Origin: CALMEC01 sp031366605
GTDB taxonomy: Bacteria; Actinomycetota; Thermoleophilia; Miltoncostaeales; Miltoncostaeaceae
Assembly (NCBI GenBank): GCA_031366605.1
Contig: JANLOO010000006.1
Location: 62,001-126,000 of the forward strand
Length of the DNA stretch: 64,000 nt
Direction of reading: 5' to 3'
Made by a program: the position numbers and the translations under genes. How positions within the stretch are numbered: the first letter of the stretch is position 1; each line of letters opens with the position of its first letter. Positions 50,430 to 60,446 of this stretch are shown piece after piece. The notes under the pieces were generated by a model, which was not told the origin of the DNA, ran no database searches, and saw nothing but the letters and a program-made list of their open reading frames with translations.

Positions 50430-52202
50430 ATGATGCAATCCCGAACCCCATTGCCACGCCCGCTGCTGACGCTCGCGATCCTTGTGTCCACGGTTGTGGG
50501 TGGAGCCGGCGTCGCGCGGGCCGAGTTCACTCAGGTCGTTCCCGGCGTCTCGTACGAGCGGCTGACGCCCCCGGGCCAGGTGTACCACGTCGTGCGTGTC
50601 ACCCAGGGTCCGCTGATCGGGATCCGTCCGGTCCTGACCGGTGGCGCGCCATCACGGCGGGCGCCGCTGACCAGCGCCATGCACGACCGTCTGGGCAACG
50701 GCGCGGTCATCGGCGTCAACGGCGACTACTTCAACCTGAACAACGCATATCCGAGCGGGCTGATGATGACCGGCGGCGAGATCGTGAGCGAACCCGAGCC
50801 GACGCGGTCCGCATTGGCCTTCGCAGCGTCCGGCGGGCTCAGCAGCGCCAAGGTCGCTCTCGCGGGAACCTGGCTCGTCGCCGACCCGACGGTGGCGACG
50901 CCATTCGCGGAGCGCGCGTTTCTGGGCGTCAACAGGCCGGCAGAAAAAGTCAACGAGACCGTCGTCTACACGCCCTCGTACGGTGATCTCACCCCGACCG
51001 GCGATCGGGTTGACGCCATCATCACCATGGACGACCCGGCAGGGCCTGCGGTCAATCGCCCGTTGACGGGCGTCGTGCATTCGGTGCATCCCGGCGGCGG
51101 GACCGGAATCGAACCGGGACACCTGGTGATCTCGGGTGTGGGCGACGCGGGCAACAACGTCCTGACGGATTTGGTCCAAGGCCGTCGCGTCACGATCACG
51201 TTCAAGATCGACGGCCTCCCCGCGGACACCATCGCGGCAATCGGTGGAGGGCCGGCACTCGTGCAGAACGGCGTCGCGCTCAGCAGCGTCACAGAGGGCT
51301 TCAACCCAGGCCAGATCAACCCCCGGACCTCGCGTACCGCGGTCGGCCAGGCGGCTGACGGCACCGTGCTTCTGGTCACCGCCGAGGGGCCGTTCCAGGG
51401 GAGTCGTGGCATCTCGATGGTCGAGCAGGCGCAGCTGATGGCGTCGCTCGGCGCGCAGACCGCGGTGGGGATGGATGGCGGCGGCAGTGCGGCGATGGCC
51501 CTGCGTGACAGCTTGCTGGTGCCGTGGGCATCGGAGCGCGCGATCACCGACGCCGTCGTGGTCACATACGCGGGCGTGCAGTTGACACAGCCGGCACCGG
51601 TGCTGTCGCCCAACGGTGACGGCGTCGATGACCAAACCCGCACAACGGTCAGGGCGGCAGACGTCGGAGACGTCCGCGTTGCGCTGGCCCGTCCGAACGG
51701 GCGCACGATCAAGAACCTCTACAGCGGCTCGCTTGGACCCGCGGGCCGCAAGCTCAACCTCACTGCCCGCACGTTCACGGTACCCGACGGTCGGTACCGC
51801 ATCATCGCGCGGTTCACGGCGGGGGACGGATCAGGCAAGACTTCACACAGCCAGGATGTGACGATCGACCGGACGCTCGGGTTTCTGCGTGTCTCGAAGG
51901 TCGGCAATGACCCTGCCGTCAACGTGCGTGTCGCGTTCCGCCTGGCCAAGGCAACCCGGGCGACCACGATCGTCAAGGACGCCAACGGCAGGGCGATCAA
52001 GGCGATTTTCAAGAACCGGCGGCTCGGAGCCGGCAACTGGGCCGCGCTTTGGGATATGAAGTCCCACGGCAAGCGTGTCAAGCCCGGCTTCTACATGGTG
52101 ATCGTCAGTGCCAAGACAGCGTTCGGTCGCCCGACCCTGACCGCACGTGTGCGTGTCACAAAACTCAAGAAGCCGACGCCGCCCGCTGCCCCCGCCGCTT
52201 GA
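50430..52202 (+). CDS. Secreted phosphodiester glycosidase (NAGPA domain) with FlgD-like Ig tail
   Basis: A 590-residue exported protein. Signal peptide about 1-31 (PLLTLAILVSTVVGGAGVARA). The NAGPA domain spans roughly 60-370: VIGVNGDYFNLNNAYPSGLMM, IAAIGGGPALVQNG, SRTAVGQAADGTVLLV, and VGMDGGGSAAMAL (the MDGGGS motif is diagnostic). C-terminal Ig-like domains (LSPNGDGVDDQTR) resemble FlgD_ig. It would remove phosphodiester-linked sugars or act in exopolysaccharide turnover, fitting the polysaccharide operon on the other strand. Its 3' end overlaps the convergent dedA gene by 38 bases. Confidence 0.88.
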   Translation: MMQSRTPLPRPLLTLAILVSTVVGGAGVARAEFTQVVPGVSYERLTPPGQVYHVVRVTQGPLIGIRPVLTGGAPSRRAPLTSAMHDRLGNGAVIGVNGDYFNLNNAYPSGLMMTGGEIVSEPEPTRSALAFAASGGLSSAKVALAGTWLVADPTVATPFAERAFLGVNRPAEKVNETVVYTPSYGDLTPTGDRVDAIITMDDPAGPAVNRPLTGVVHSVHPGGGTGIEPGHLVISGVGDAGNNVLTDLVQGRRVTITFKIDGLPADTIAAIGGGPALVQNGVALSSVTEGFNPGQINPRTSRTAVGQAADGTVLLVTAEGPFQGSRGISMVEQAQLMASLGAQTAVGMDGGGSAAMALRDSLLVPWASERAITDAVVVTYAGVQLTQPAPVLSPNGDGVDDQTRTTVRAADVGDVRVALARPNGRTIKNLYSGSLGPAGRKLNLTARTFTVPDGRYRIIARFTAGDGSGKTSHSQDVTIDRTLGFLRVSKVGNDPAVNVRVAFRLAKATRATTIVKDANGRAIKAIFKNRRLGAGNWAALWDMKSHGKRVKPGFYMVIVSAKTAFGRPTLTARVRVTKLKKPTPPAAPAA

Positions 52203-52785
52203 GTAACCACCACACCAGCCCGCCGATCGCGAGCGCGATCACCGCGTAGTCGACGTAGTGGAGCTGCTTCTGCAGCCGCTCCCAGTCCGCACCCGCGGCC
52301 TTGCCGATCAAAGCGAGCGCCGTGACCCAGGGCACACAGCCGATGAACGTCAGGATCGTGAACCGCCAGAACGGCATGCGCGCGATACCGGCCGGAAGCG
52401 AGATGAACGTCCGGATGATCGGCAGACACCGCGAGACGAGGACGGCCCAGGACCCCCACCGGGCGAACCAACGGTCGGCGACGTCGAGCCGCTTCTCGGT
52501 GATGTGCAGCCAGTGGAATCGCAACGCCCACTCGCGTCCCTTGGCGTACCCCACCCAGTAGGCGATCCACGAACCGACGACGTTCGCCAACACCCCGGCC
52601 GCGATGATCCCGAACAGGCTCTCCTGGCCGCGTGCCACCAGGAACCCGCCGTACAGCATGATCGCCTCACTCGGCACCGGGATACATGCGCTCTCGAACA
52701 CCATCAACACGAACACGGCGATCAGTCCGTATGAGCCGATCTGACTCGTCGCAAAATCAACGATTGGGGCGGTGATGTCGGGCAT
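52165..52785 (-). CDS. DedA-family membrane protein
   Basis: A 206-residue VTT-domain protein (undecaprenyl-phosphate or phospholipid flippase family). Key sites: FVLMVFESACIPVPSEAIMLYGGFL, with the conserved Glu and Pro, GSWIAYWVGYAKG, and VSRCLPIIRTFISLPAGIARMPFWRF, carrying the essential Arg residues and GxxxM. Five to six hydrophobic segments. ATG 52785. It is a second VTT protein in this window besides the TVP38-type at 16.5 kb. Confidence 0.92.
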   Translation of the reverse strand: MPDITAPIVDFATSQIGSYGLIAVFVLMVFESACIPVPSEAIMLYGGFLVARGQESLFGIIAAGVLANVVGSWIAYWVGYAKGREWALRFHWLHITEKRLDVADRWFARWGSWAVLVSRCLPIIRTFISLPAGIARMPFWRFTILTFIGCVPWVTALALIGKAAGADWERLQKQLHYVDYAVIALAIGGLVWWLLKRRGQRAASAS

Positions 52786-52868
52786 CGACCGCGGAGCTTA
52801 GAGGTTCGCTCCGCTGACACGTACCCGACATGGTGCCCGGCACGCGTCAACGGACGACTCAGCCTCCG

Positions 52869-53120
52869 TCAGGACTCGTCGAGCGCCTTGATCTCGGCTT
52901 CGGCGGCGCGCATCTCGGACACGAGGCGATCGACCTCGGCGTCCAGACCGGCCTCCCCACCTTTTTGGCGCGCGACGAGGTGGCCGATCTCCTCGGCGTA
53001 CCCGTTGATCTTGCGCTTCAGGACCAGTCCCTGACCCTTGTCCTTCGCCTCCGCGAGTCCCTCGTGCGCTGCGTCGGCGACCTTTTTTGCGGCGTCAACA
53101 GCTTTGTCAAGAAGCCCCAT
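52869..53120 (-). CDS. Small helical coiled-coil protein
   Basis: An 83-residue, very charged, all-helical protein (MGLLDKAVDAAKKVADAAHEG, then LDAEVDRLVSEMRAAEAEIKAL). GAGGAGGG precedes ATG 53120. This pattern (MGLLDK followed by Ala/Lys heptads) is common in small actinobacterial proteins related to antitoxin or LEA-like types, function unknown. It stands 40 bases from the next gene upstream on the same strand. Confidence 0.7.
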   Translation of the reverse strand: MGLLDKAVDAAKKVADAAHEGLAEAKDKGQGLVLKRKINGYAEEIGHLVARQKGGEAGLDAEVDRLVSEMRAAEAEIKALDES

Positions 53121-53159
53121 GGAACCCTCCTCGTACGGACAGTGGTTCGAGTCTATCCC

Positions 53160-53570
53160 TCACGGACGTTCGCGGCTCCATACGAGTGCGGCGAGCACGA
53201 CCGCGACCAGCGACGAGGCGAGTCCGACCCAAGCGCCCACCTTGAGGCTGCCCGGACCCTCGGTTCCGTCGACCGCATGGAACACCGCCCATGCACACAC
53301 CAGCGTCGCGGCGAGCGCGCCTCCGCCGAGTGTCGCGAACCGCGTCGGCACCGGGTAGTTGAGTGCATCGGCGGCGTAGATGCCGCCGGCGATGATCGCC
53401 AAGACCAGTGCAATCCACCACGAGTTGGGTCCGGTCCCTGACGACGCCACATCGCCGAGCGGTGTGCTCACTCCCACCCAATCGAGCGGCAGGCTGATGA
53501 TGAACACGATCATCGCGACCGTGACTCCGAGCATCTTCTGTTCGCGGGCCATGCCACGCGCGGGTTGCAT
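53160..53570 (-). CDS. Four-helix membrane protein
   Basis: A 136-residue protein with four hydrophobic segments (MLGVTVAMIVFIISLPLDWVG; SWWIALVLAIIAGGIYAAD; LGGGALAATLVCAWAVFHAV; VGLASSLVAVVLAALVW). ATG 53570 has AGGGG 6 bases upstream; ATG 53573 is possible. A longer reading from 53741 has no ribosome site. Function unknown. It shares the plan (helix, WxGV/WYST extracellular loop) with the plus-strand protein at 54.2 kb. Confidence 0.7.
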   Translation of the reverse strand: MQPARGMAREQKMLGVTVAMIVFIISLPLDWVGVSTPLGDVASSGTGPNSWWIALVLAIIAGGIYAADALNYPVPTRFATLGGGALAATLVCAWAVFHAVDGTEGPGSLKVGAWVGLASSLVAVVLAALVWSRERP

Positions 53571-53580
53571 CATTGTCCCC

Positions 53581-53817
53581 TCATGCGCGCGGCTCGGTCG
53601 TCTCGAGACGGAGCGCATCCTCGACGTTGCCGGCGGATGGGTCTTGATGACATGGCGCAGCCATGAACGGCGCGACCGGATCGCCGAGCGTCGCGCGCAG
53701 ACGCAACAGACGTTCCGCTGCGGCTCGCCGCAGCGGAGCAACGGGCGGCGCCAGTGCCGCTCCCAGCAGGCCTCCTGCGATGAGCCACCGGCCCCGCCGC
53801 CTGTTGGGCGTCCTCAA
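53581..53817 (-). CDS. Possible small membrane protein
   Basis: A 78-residue reading (TTG 53817) directly after the GYD-domain gene: Arg-rich start, one possible hydrophobic helix (WLIAGGLLGAALAPPVAPL) and a tail with one cysteine (FMAAPCHQDP). The tight placement between two minus-strand genes favours a real gene, but there is no strong ribosome site and the composition is Arg/Ala-rich, so it is uncertain. Confidence 0.4.
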   Translation of the reverse strand: MRTPNRRRGRWLIAGGLLGAALAPPVAPLRRAAAERLLRLRATLGDPVAPFMAAPCHQDPSAGNVEDALRLETTEPRA

Positions 53818-53818
53818 C

Positions 53819-54103
53819 TTACTTGAGGAGCGCGAGGAACTCGTCGACCGGAATGGCCGTCAACGTCTGGAAATGGGCCGTACCGCGCGATGCGAGCTCG
53901 ACCGACACGCGCGCGATGACCTTCTCGTCCGGCGCCTCGACGATGTTGACGAAGTCGTAGGGACCGAGCACGGCCCACTGGGAGACGACCTTCGCACCCA
54001 TCGCTTCGATCTCGGAGTTGACCTCTTTGAGGCGCGCCGGGTTGGCCTTGAGCGTTCCGGCACCGTGCGGACTCAGCGTGCTGAGGAGGATGTAGGTCGG
54101 CAT
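53819..54103 (-). CDS. GYD-domain protein
   Basis: A 94-residue small alpha/beta protein of the GYD family (named after its Gly-Tyr-Asp motif), here VLGPYDFVNIVEAPDEKVIARVSVELAS. The start MPTYILLSTLSPHGAGTLKANPARL and the end TLTAIPVDEFLALL are typical. Function unknown; a dimeric ferredoxin-like fold is likely. ATG 54103 is chosen because homologues begin M-P-x-Y. Divergent from the membrane-protein gene at 54175. Confidence 0.88.
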   Translation of the reverse strand: MPTYILLSTLSPHGAGTLKANPARLKEVNSEIEAMGAKVVSQWAVLGPYDFVNIVEAPDEKVIARVSVELASRGTAHFQTLTAIPVDEFLALLK

Positions 54104-54160
54104 CGTGCTCCTTGGGCGAGGCGAGGATTCGCCGGGGCCGAGACTACCACGGCGTCCCGG

Positions 54161-54166
54161 TACGAT
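54161..54166 (+). promoter_or_regulatory. Candidate -10 box (TACGAT), near-leaderless
   Basis: TACGAT ends 8 bases before ATG 54175. A GGGAA immediately before the ATG could act as a minimal ribosome site. Confidence 0.4.
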
Positions 54167-54174
54167 AGGGAACG

Positions 54175-54618
54175 ATGCAGCACCGTTTCCGACCACTTGC
54201 GAGCCCGGCGGGCCCCGCCGTCATCGGCGTCGTGTCCGGGCTTTTGCTGGCCGTCGCGGTGTTCCTGCCGTGGTATTCGACCAACCTGGGCGCCCCGGCG
54301 TCACCTCAGAGCGCGAGTGGCTGGGCTTGGACCGCCGTCGCCAAGGGCGTATTGGTCCTGGGCATCGTGTGGGCCCTGGCATCGGCGCTGCTCCTGGCCG
54401 ACCACCTCGACACGTACCGCATCGACTCGCGGACGGCAGAGGCCCTCGGCTGGCTCGTCGCCGGCGCTGCGCTCCTGGCGGCCGGGCTGGTGGCGTTCCG
54501 TCTGTTTCAACCGCCCGAGCCCGCGGACTTCCTGACCCGCGACTTCGGCCTGTTCGTCAGCCTCGTCGCGGCCGCCCTCGGCGTGGCGGCCGGGTTCGCC
54601 CAAGCCGCGCGCCGATGA
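54175..54618 (+). CDS. Four-helix membrane protein of unknown function
   Basis: A 147-residue protein with four hydrophobic helices (VIGVVSGLLLAVAVFLPWYS; VLVLGIVWALASALLLADHL; WLVAGAALLAAGLVAF; FGLFVSLVAAALGVAAGFA). The LPWYSTN motif after helix 1 is frequent in Thermoleophilia membrane proteins. No known domain. The gene ends right before the IS30 remnant. Confidence 0.72.
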   Translation: MQHRFRPLASPAGPAVIGVVSGLLLAVAVFLPWYSTNLGAPASPQSASGWAWTAVAKGVLVLGIVWALASALLLADHLDTYRIDSRTAEALGWLVAGAALLAAGLVAFRLFQPPEPADFLTRDFGLFVSLVAAALGVAAGFAQAARR

Positions 54619-54619
54619 C

Positions 54620-55005
54620 CCGGTAAAGGTTTTTGGCGGTTTCAAGGGGTGAGCGCAACGGCCTGTCGCGTACTTCTCGGATGGTGTCATGTAGTCGCGG
54701 GTCTTGCGGGGTCGGTTGTTGAGGCTGTGTTGGATGTTGTTGCAGACTGCTCGGTGGTGACCGTGGAGAGGTCGGTTCTTTTCGGAAGGTACTGGCGAGT
54801 AGACCGTTGGTGTTCTCGTTCGAGCCTCGCTGCCACGGGGAGTGCGGGTCGCAGAAGTAGATCGGGATCCCCGTCGCGATCATGAACGCGGCGTGGCAAG
54901 CCATCATCTCTACTCCCTGGTCCCAAGTGATGCTCCTGCGCAGCTCGTCAGGCAACGTCATGATGGTGCGGCGCATCACCCGTTCGACGTTGACGGCGGA
55001 CCGTT
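54620..55005 (-). mobile_element. Eroded IS30-family element (transposase C-terminal part, multiple frameshifts)
   Basis: Read on the minus strand, the DDE transposase core is clear: LPDELRRSITWDQGVEM, then YFCDPHSPWQRGSNENTNGLL. The frame then shifts (about 54797) to RQYLPKRTDLSTVTTEQ, shifts again (about 54745) to CNNIQHSLNNRPRKTRDYMTPSEKYA, and runs out near 54620. The N-terminal HTH half is missing. The catalytic Asp of TWDQG and Glu of SNENT are still visible. A dead remnant; terminal repeats could not be confirmed. Confidence 0.85.
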
Positions 55006-55121
55006 TCGTCGTCCAAGGCGGTCCGGACCGCGGCAGACACGTATGCGCTCCGCCGGCCGACGCCGACGCGCTGATCGATCTCAGCCTCCAACGCATCTTC
55101 GCGCGTGATGTGTACGCGCAT
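54999..55121 (-). pseudogene. Truncated VapB/DUF2191-type antitoxin, cut at the IS30 junction
   Basis: From ATG 55121 the frame reads MRVHITREDALEAEIDQRVG, then GRRSAYVSAAVRTALDDETV, a typical ribbon-helix-helix antitoxin N-terminal domain. After about 41 codons homology stops exactly where the IS30 transposase similarity begins (about 55000). No toxin gene follows. It is best explained as an antitoxin gene interrupted by the insertion element, with the rest deleted. Confidence 0.65.
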
Positions 55122-55163
55122 GGCCACTCGATGACACACGATTTCGCCCGGGCCGGTCAGGTG

Positions 55164-57092
55164 TCAGCGAGCGTGCTCGATGCTGACCAACCTGTCGCCG
55201 AGACCCTTGACGCCAACGTCGTTTCCGCGCCCACCGGCGAGAAGGTCGGCTCCGGTCCCGCCGAACAGGCGGTCCCGTCCCGCCTCGCCGAAAAGCCGAT
55301 CCTTTCCTGGACCCCCGCGAAGCTCGTCGGCGCCAGCTCCGCCGTAGAGGGTGTCGTCTCCCGGACCGCCGCCGATCTGGTCGCTCCGGCCGGCGCCCAT
55401 GAGGACGTCCTTGCCGGAGCCGCCATCGATCGTGTCACCGAGCGCTCCACCGTCGATGAAGTCGTTGCCCCCTCGGCCACACAGCACGTGCGGGCCGGCA
55501 CCTCTGGGAAAGGTGTGGAAGTTGTCTGCCCCGTCGGTTCCAAGCACGGTGCATCGACGGCCGTTGAAGGCCCGGGTGTTCGACGGCAGGATCGTCACTG
55601 GACCTGTACGTGCCGACGCGACAATACCCGTGCCGTAGCTCGCCACGGTCGCGCCCGCCGACGCCCGCATCTCTGCTTTCGCCGCGACCGCGCCGACGGC
55701 AATCGCCTCCCCTGCAATCCGGATGCTTCTCGAGTCCCCCGGAAGCGTCGGCCCGGTCCACTGACAAAACACGGTGTTCTCGCTGGAGCTGCGCCTCAGT
55801 GTGCACACCCCACCTGACCCGGAATCCGCCCGGACGACACGTACTCGCTGCTCGAGCAAGACAAGGAGGGAAAGGTTCTGCGCGGCCCCGATGCCGACGC
55901 TCTTGGCCGTTGCGACGTAGGTGATCGTGTCGCCGACACGCGATCCGACTGTCGGGCCGGTGAAACCGGTCAGCTGAGCGTTGCCGGCACACTCTGCACC
56001 AGCGATGCCCAGTGACCAGATTCCCACCGTACCGCCGCCGGGAAGCTGTCCGGCATCGGTCGCCGACAACGTCCACGTCCCAACGGGATCCTCACCGATG
56101 AAGGCCCCGAACGACTCTTCAGGCGCGAACGACGACGGCAAGAACGCTTGTGTGAAGTCGATGTCCGTGATCGGATCCGGCGTCCCAAACCCCGTGAACG
56201 GCCCCGTTGGAAGACTCCACGTGCGACTTCTCGGTGCGAGATATACGAGACCGCCGTTGCGGCTGGTCAGTGTGACCGTCGTGCCCGTCGCAGACTGCAG
56301 CGTGATCGTCAGGTCACCGAGACCGGTGTAGCTGAAGACTCCGAAGCTGACGCTCAGCGACCGCACCCGGCGAAGGCGGCCGATCACCGTCAGCGGACTT
56401 GTCACCGTGCCGCCGTCGGGGATGACAAGCGTCGGCCCATAGCTGGTCCCTTTACCACTCGCTGGGAAGGATTCGTCGGTCGCGATCGCAAGCGACCACG
56501 AATCGATCACTCCGAGATCGGAGACGACGCTGTCGCCGACCGTGAGCGTCCAGACGCCGTTGGGATCGTCACCGATGAATGCCGCCAAAGCCTCCTGCGG
56601 GACCAGCGGAGTTGCGACGGACCCCGCGACGTAGTTGTGATCGGTGACGAGTCCATTGTTGGTCGCCGCAGTCGATGCTCCGTCGGGGTCTGCGTCGTCA
56701 TCCCAGGTCGTCCCATTGAACGCGTTGCCGGCACCGACACCGTTGAACACGGACAGCTCGATCTTCTTGCCGGCCGGCGAGGTCAGGGTGATCGCCAGAT
56801 CCCCTGGATCAGCGTGCGGGATCGTCGTGAGCACATCGACGTCGGAGATCTTGCCGGTCAGCGCAGCGACGTTGATCGTCGACGTCGCGATGCCGGGAGT
56901 GTTCGCGTCGATGGCATCGGGGATCGCAACGTCCGTCGCGTTCGAGAACGAGGTCGCTTGGCTTGGCACGCAGTTGAACTGCGGCGGCGGGACCACAGCT
57001 GAGGCGACCGGGCTGACGAGAAGCGGCACGCAGACAGCGACGGCGACGAGGCCGACACGCGCCCCGGCAAGCACCCGCCGACGAATACCCAC
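55164..57092 (-). CDS. Secreted P-domain / RTX calcium-binding repeat protein
   Basis: A 642-residue exported protein. Signal peptide about 1-32 (VGLVAVAVCVPLLVSPVASA). Two proprotein-convertase P-like domains follow (about 45-205 and 210-375, each with DLTITL or similar and GTWTLSATDA or VWTLTVGDS), then a DUF11-like domain (about 385-500), then hemolysin-type RTX nonapeptides from about 540 (GGNDFIDGG, GGPGDDTLYGGAGADELRGG, FGGTGADLLAGG). Calcium binding is expected; no protease domain is present. GTG 57092 has GGGGGGA upstream. It could be a surface or biofilm protein. Confidence 0.88.
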   Translation of the reverse strand: MGIRRRVLAGARVGLVAVAVCVPLLVSPVASAVVPPPQFNCVPSQATSFSNATDVAIPDAIDANTPGIATSTINVAALTGKISDVDVLTTIPHADPGDLAITLTSPAGKKIELSVFNGVGAGNAFNGTTWDDDADPDGASTAATNNGLVTDHNYVAGSVATPLVPQEALAAFIGDDPNGVWTLTVGDSVVSDLGVIDSWSLAIATDESFPASGKGTSYGPTLVIPDGGTVTSPLTVIGRLRRVRSLSVSFGVFSYTGLGDLTITLQSATGTTVTLTSRNGGLVYLAPRSRTWSLPTGPFTGFGTPDPITDIDFTQAFLPSSFAPEESFGAFIGEDPVGTWTLSATDAGQLPGGGTVGIWSLGIAGAECAGNAQLTGFTGPTVGSRVGDTITYVATAKSVGIGAAQNLSLLVLLEQRVRVVRADSGSGGVCTLRRSSSENTVFCQWTGPTLPGDSRSIRIAGEAIAVGAVAAKAEMRASAGATVASYGTGIVASARTGPVTILPSNTRAFNGRRCTVLGTDGADNFHTFPRGAGPHVLCGRGGNDFIDGGALGDTIDGGSGKDVLMGAGRSDQIGGGPGDDTLYGGAGADELRGGPGKDRLFGEAGRDRLFGGTGADLLAGGRGNDVGVKGLGDRLVSIEHAR

Positions 57093-57125
57093 CCGATTCC
57101 CCCCGGACTCGCAATTGACAAGACC

Positions 57126-57154
57126 AACCTAGAGAAACGTTACATACCTTACAA
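57126..57154 (-). promoter_or_regulatory. Candidate sigma-A promoter for the RTX gene
   Basis: On the minus strand TTGTAA (complement of 57149-57154), 17 bases, TAGGTT (complement of 57126-57131). This is one of the best promoter matches in the window and makes the RTX gene independent of clpB. Confidence 0.6.
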
Positions 57155-57158
57155 GCCG

Positions 57159-57174
57159 GATGAGGTTCGTCTCA

Positions 57175-57176
<2 letters not shown>
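57159..57176 (-). terminator. Hairpin over the clpB stop codon
   Basis: GATGAG-GTTCGT-CTCATC, a 6-bp perfect stem that includes part of the clpB stop region and lies just upstream of the RTX promoter. It is a weak terminator candidate. Confidence 0.35.
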
Positions 57177-59772
<2,596 letters not shown>

Positions 59773-59780
59773 GGTTTCCG

Positions 59781-60194
59781 TTACCTCATTCGAATGATCG
59801 GTTGAACGATCCGCGCCGGCGGTCCGCCACGGCGGATGTGGACGAGTTCGGTGCTGAGCGAACGCCGCATCCGCTCGAGTTCCTGCATCGCCAGAGCCGC
59901 TTGCCTGATCATCTCGGCCTCGAGCGCCCGCACCTGTGAGATCGCCTGGTCGAGCGCACGCTCCATCTCCATGACCCGTTCGATGCCGGTCAAGTTGAGG
60001 CCGGTCTCCGACATCTGCTGCACCCGCCGCAGCCGCGCGACGTCCGCCTGGCTGTACAACCGCGTCCCGCCGGGTGACCGCGACGGGGCCACCAACCCGC
60101 GCCGCTCGTACATCCGCAGCGTCTGCGGATGCATCCCGGCGAGCTCAGCCGCGATCCCGATCATGTAAACCGGCCGGGTATCAGGCGTCGGCAT
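59781..60194 (-). CDS. hspR: HspR, MerR-type heat-shock repressor
   Basis: A 137-residue MerR-family repressor that controls dnaK and clpB by binding HAIR elements in actinobacteria, with DnaK as corepressor. HTH: YMIGIAAELAGMHPQTLRMYERRGLVAPSRS, then GGTRLYSQADVARLRRVQQM; the C-terminal part is a coiled coil (ALDQAISQVRALEAEMI). The absence of cysteines in the C-terminus fits HspR rather than metal sensors. It sits between dnaJ (252 bp upstream) and clpB. No copy of the CTTGAGT-N7-ACTCAAG HAIR consensus was found upstream of hspR or clpB. Confidence 0.94.
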   Translation of the reverse strand: MPTPDTRPVYMIGIAAELAGMHPQTLRMYERRGLVAPSRSPGGTRLYSQADVARLRRVQQMSETGLNLTGIERVMEMERALDQAISQVRALEAEMIRQAALAMQELERMRRSLSTELVHIRRGGPPARIVQPIIRMR

Positions 60195-60251
60195 CGCCCC
60201 ACCCCCAACGCTCGACGAAGTGGGGCGCGCGCCAATCGACGCATGGGCCCG

Positions 60252-60265
60252 GCGTCAATTGACGC
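60252..60265. repeat. 14-bp palindrome GCGTCAATTGACGC
   Basis: Perfect palindrome around CAATTG, 58 bases upstream of the hspR start codon (minus strand). It is a candidate operator. Confidence 0.6.
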
Positions 60266-60351
60266 ACGACGTGCCGACGCGTGCTGGATGCGCCGCGGCG
60301 CCCGTACAAAAGCTCCTCTGGCCAGGAAGAACGCTGGTTGCGAGGCTGACG

Positions 60352-60363
60352 CGCCAATTGGCG
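60352..60363. repeat. 12-bp palindrome CGCCAATTGGCG
   Basis: Same sequence as the palindrome at 50292-50303, here 84 bases downstream of the dnaJ stop on the minus strand. Confidence 0.6.
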
Positions 60364-60375
60364 TTGACGGGTGCC

Positions 60376-60398
60376 GCCAATTGGCAGATACCGGTATC
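60376..60398. repeat. Adjacent palindromes GCCAATTGGC and GATACCGGTATC
   Basis: Two perfect palindromes (10 and 12 bp) separated by one base, 49-71 bases from the dnaJ stop. They may form part of a tandem operator. Confidence 0.5.
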
Positions 60399-60446
60399 GC
60401 CACCTCTCGGGGCTCACTCCGGCCCTCGGTTCAGGGTCGCACCAGC

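Larger units (their letters stand above)
60195..60446. other. 252-bp gap between dnaJ and hspR with four palindromes
   Basis: No gene seen. It contains GCGTCAATTGACGC (60252-60265), CGCCAATTGGCG (60352-60363), GCCAATTGGC (60376-60385) and GATACCGGTATC (60387-60398), plus a half-site GCGCCAATC near 60229. The unusual length and palindrome density suggest a promoter/operator region for hspR-clpB. Confidence 0.6.

Noticed and set aside
54882..55817. 311-codon plus-strand frame across the IS30 remnant and RTX gene end
   Set aside because: It merges antisense of the transposase remnant and of the RTX repeats; no coherent protein.
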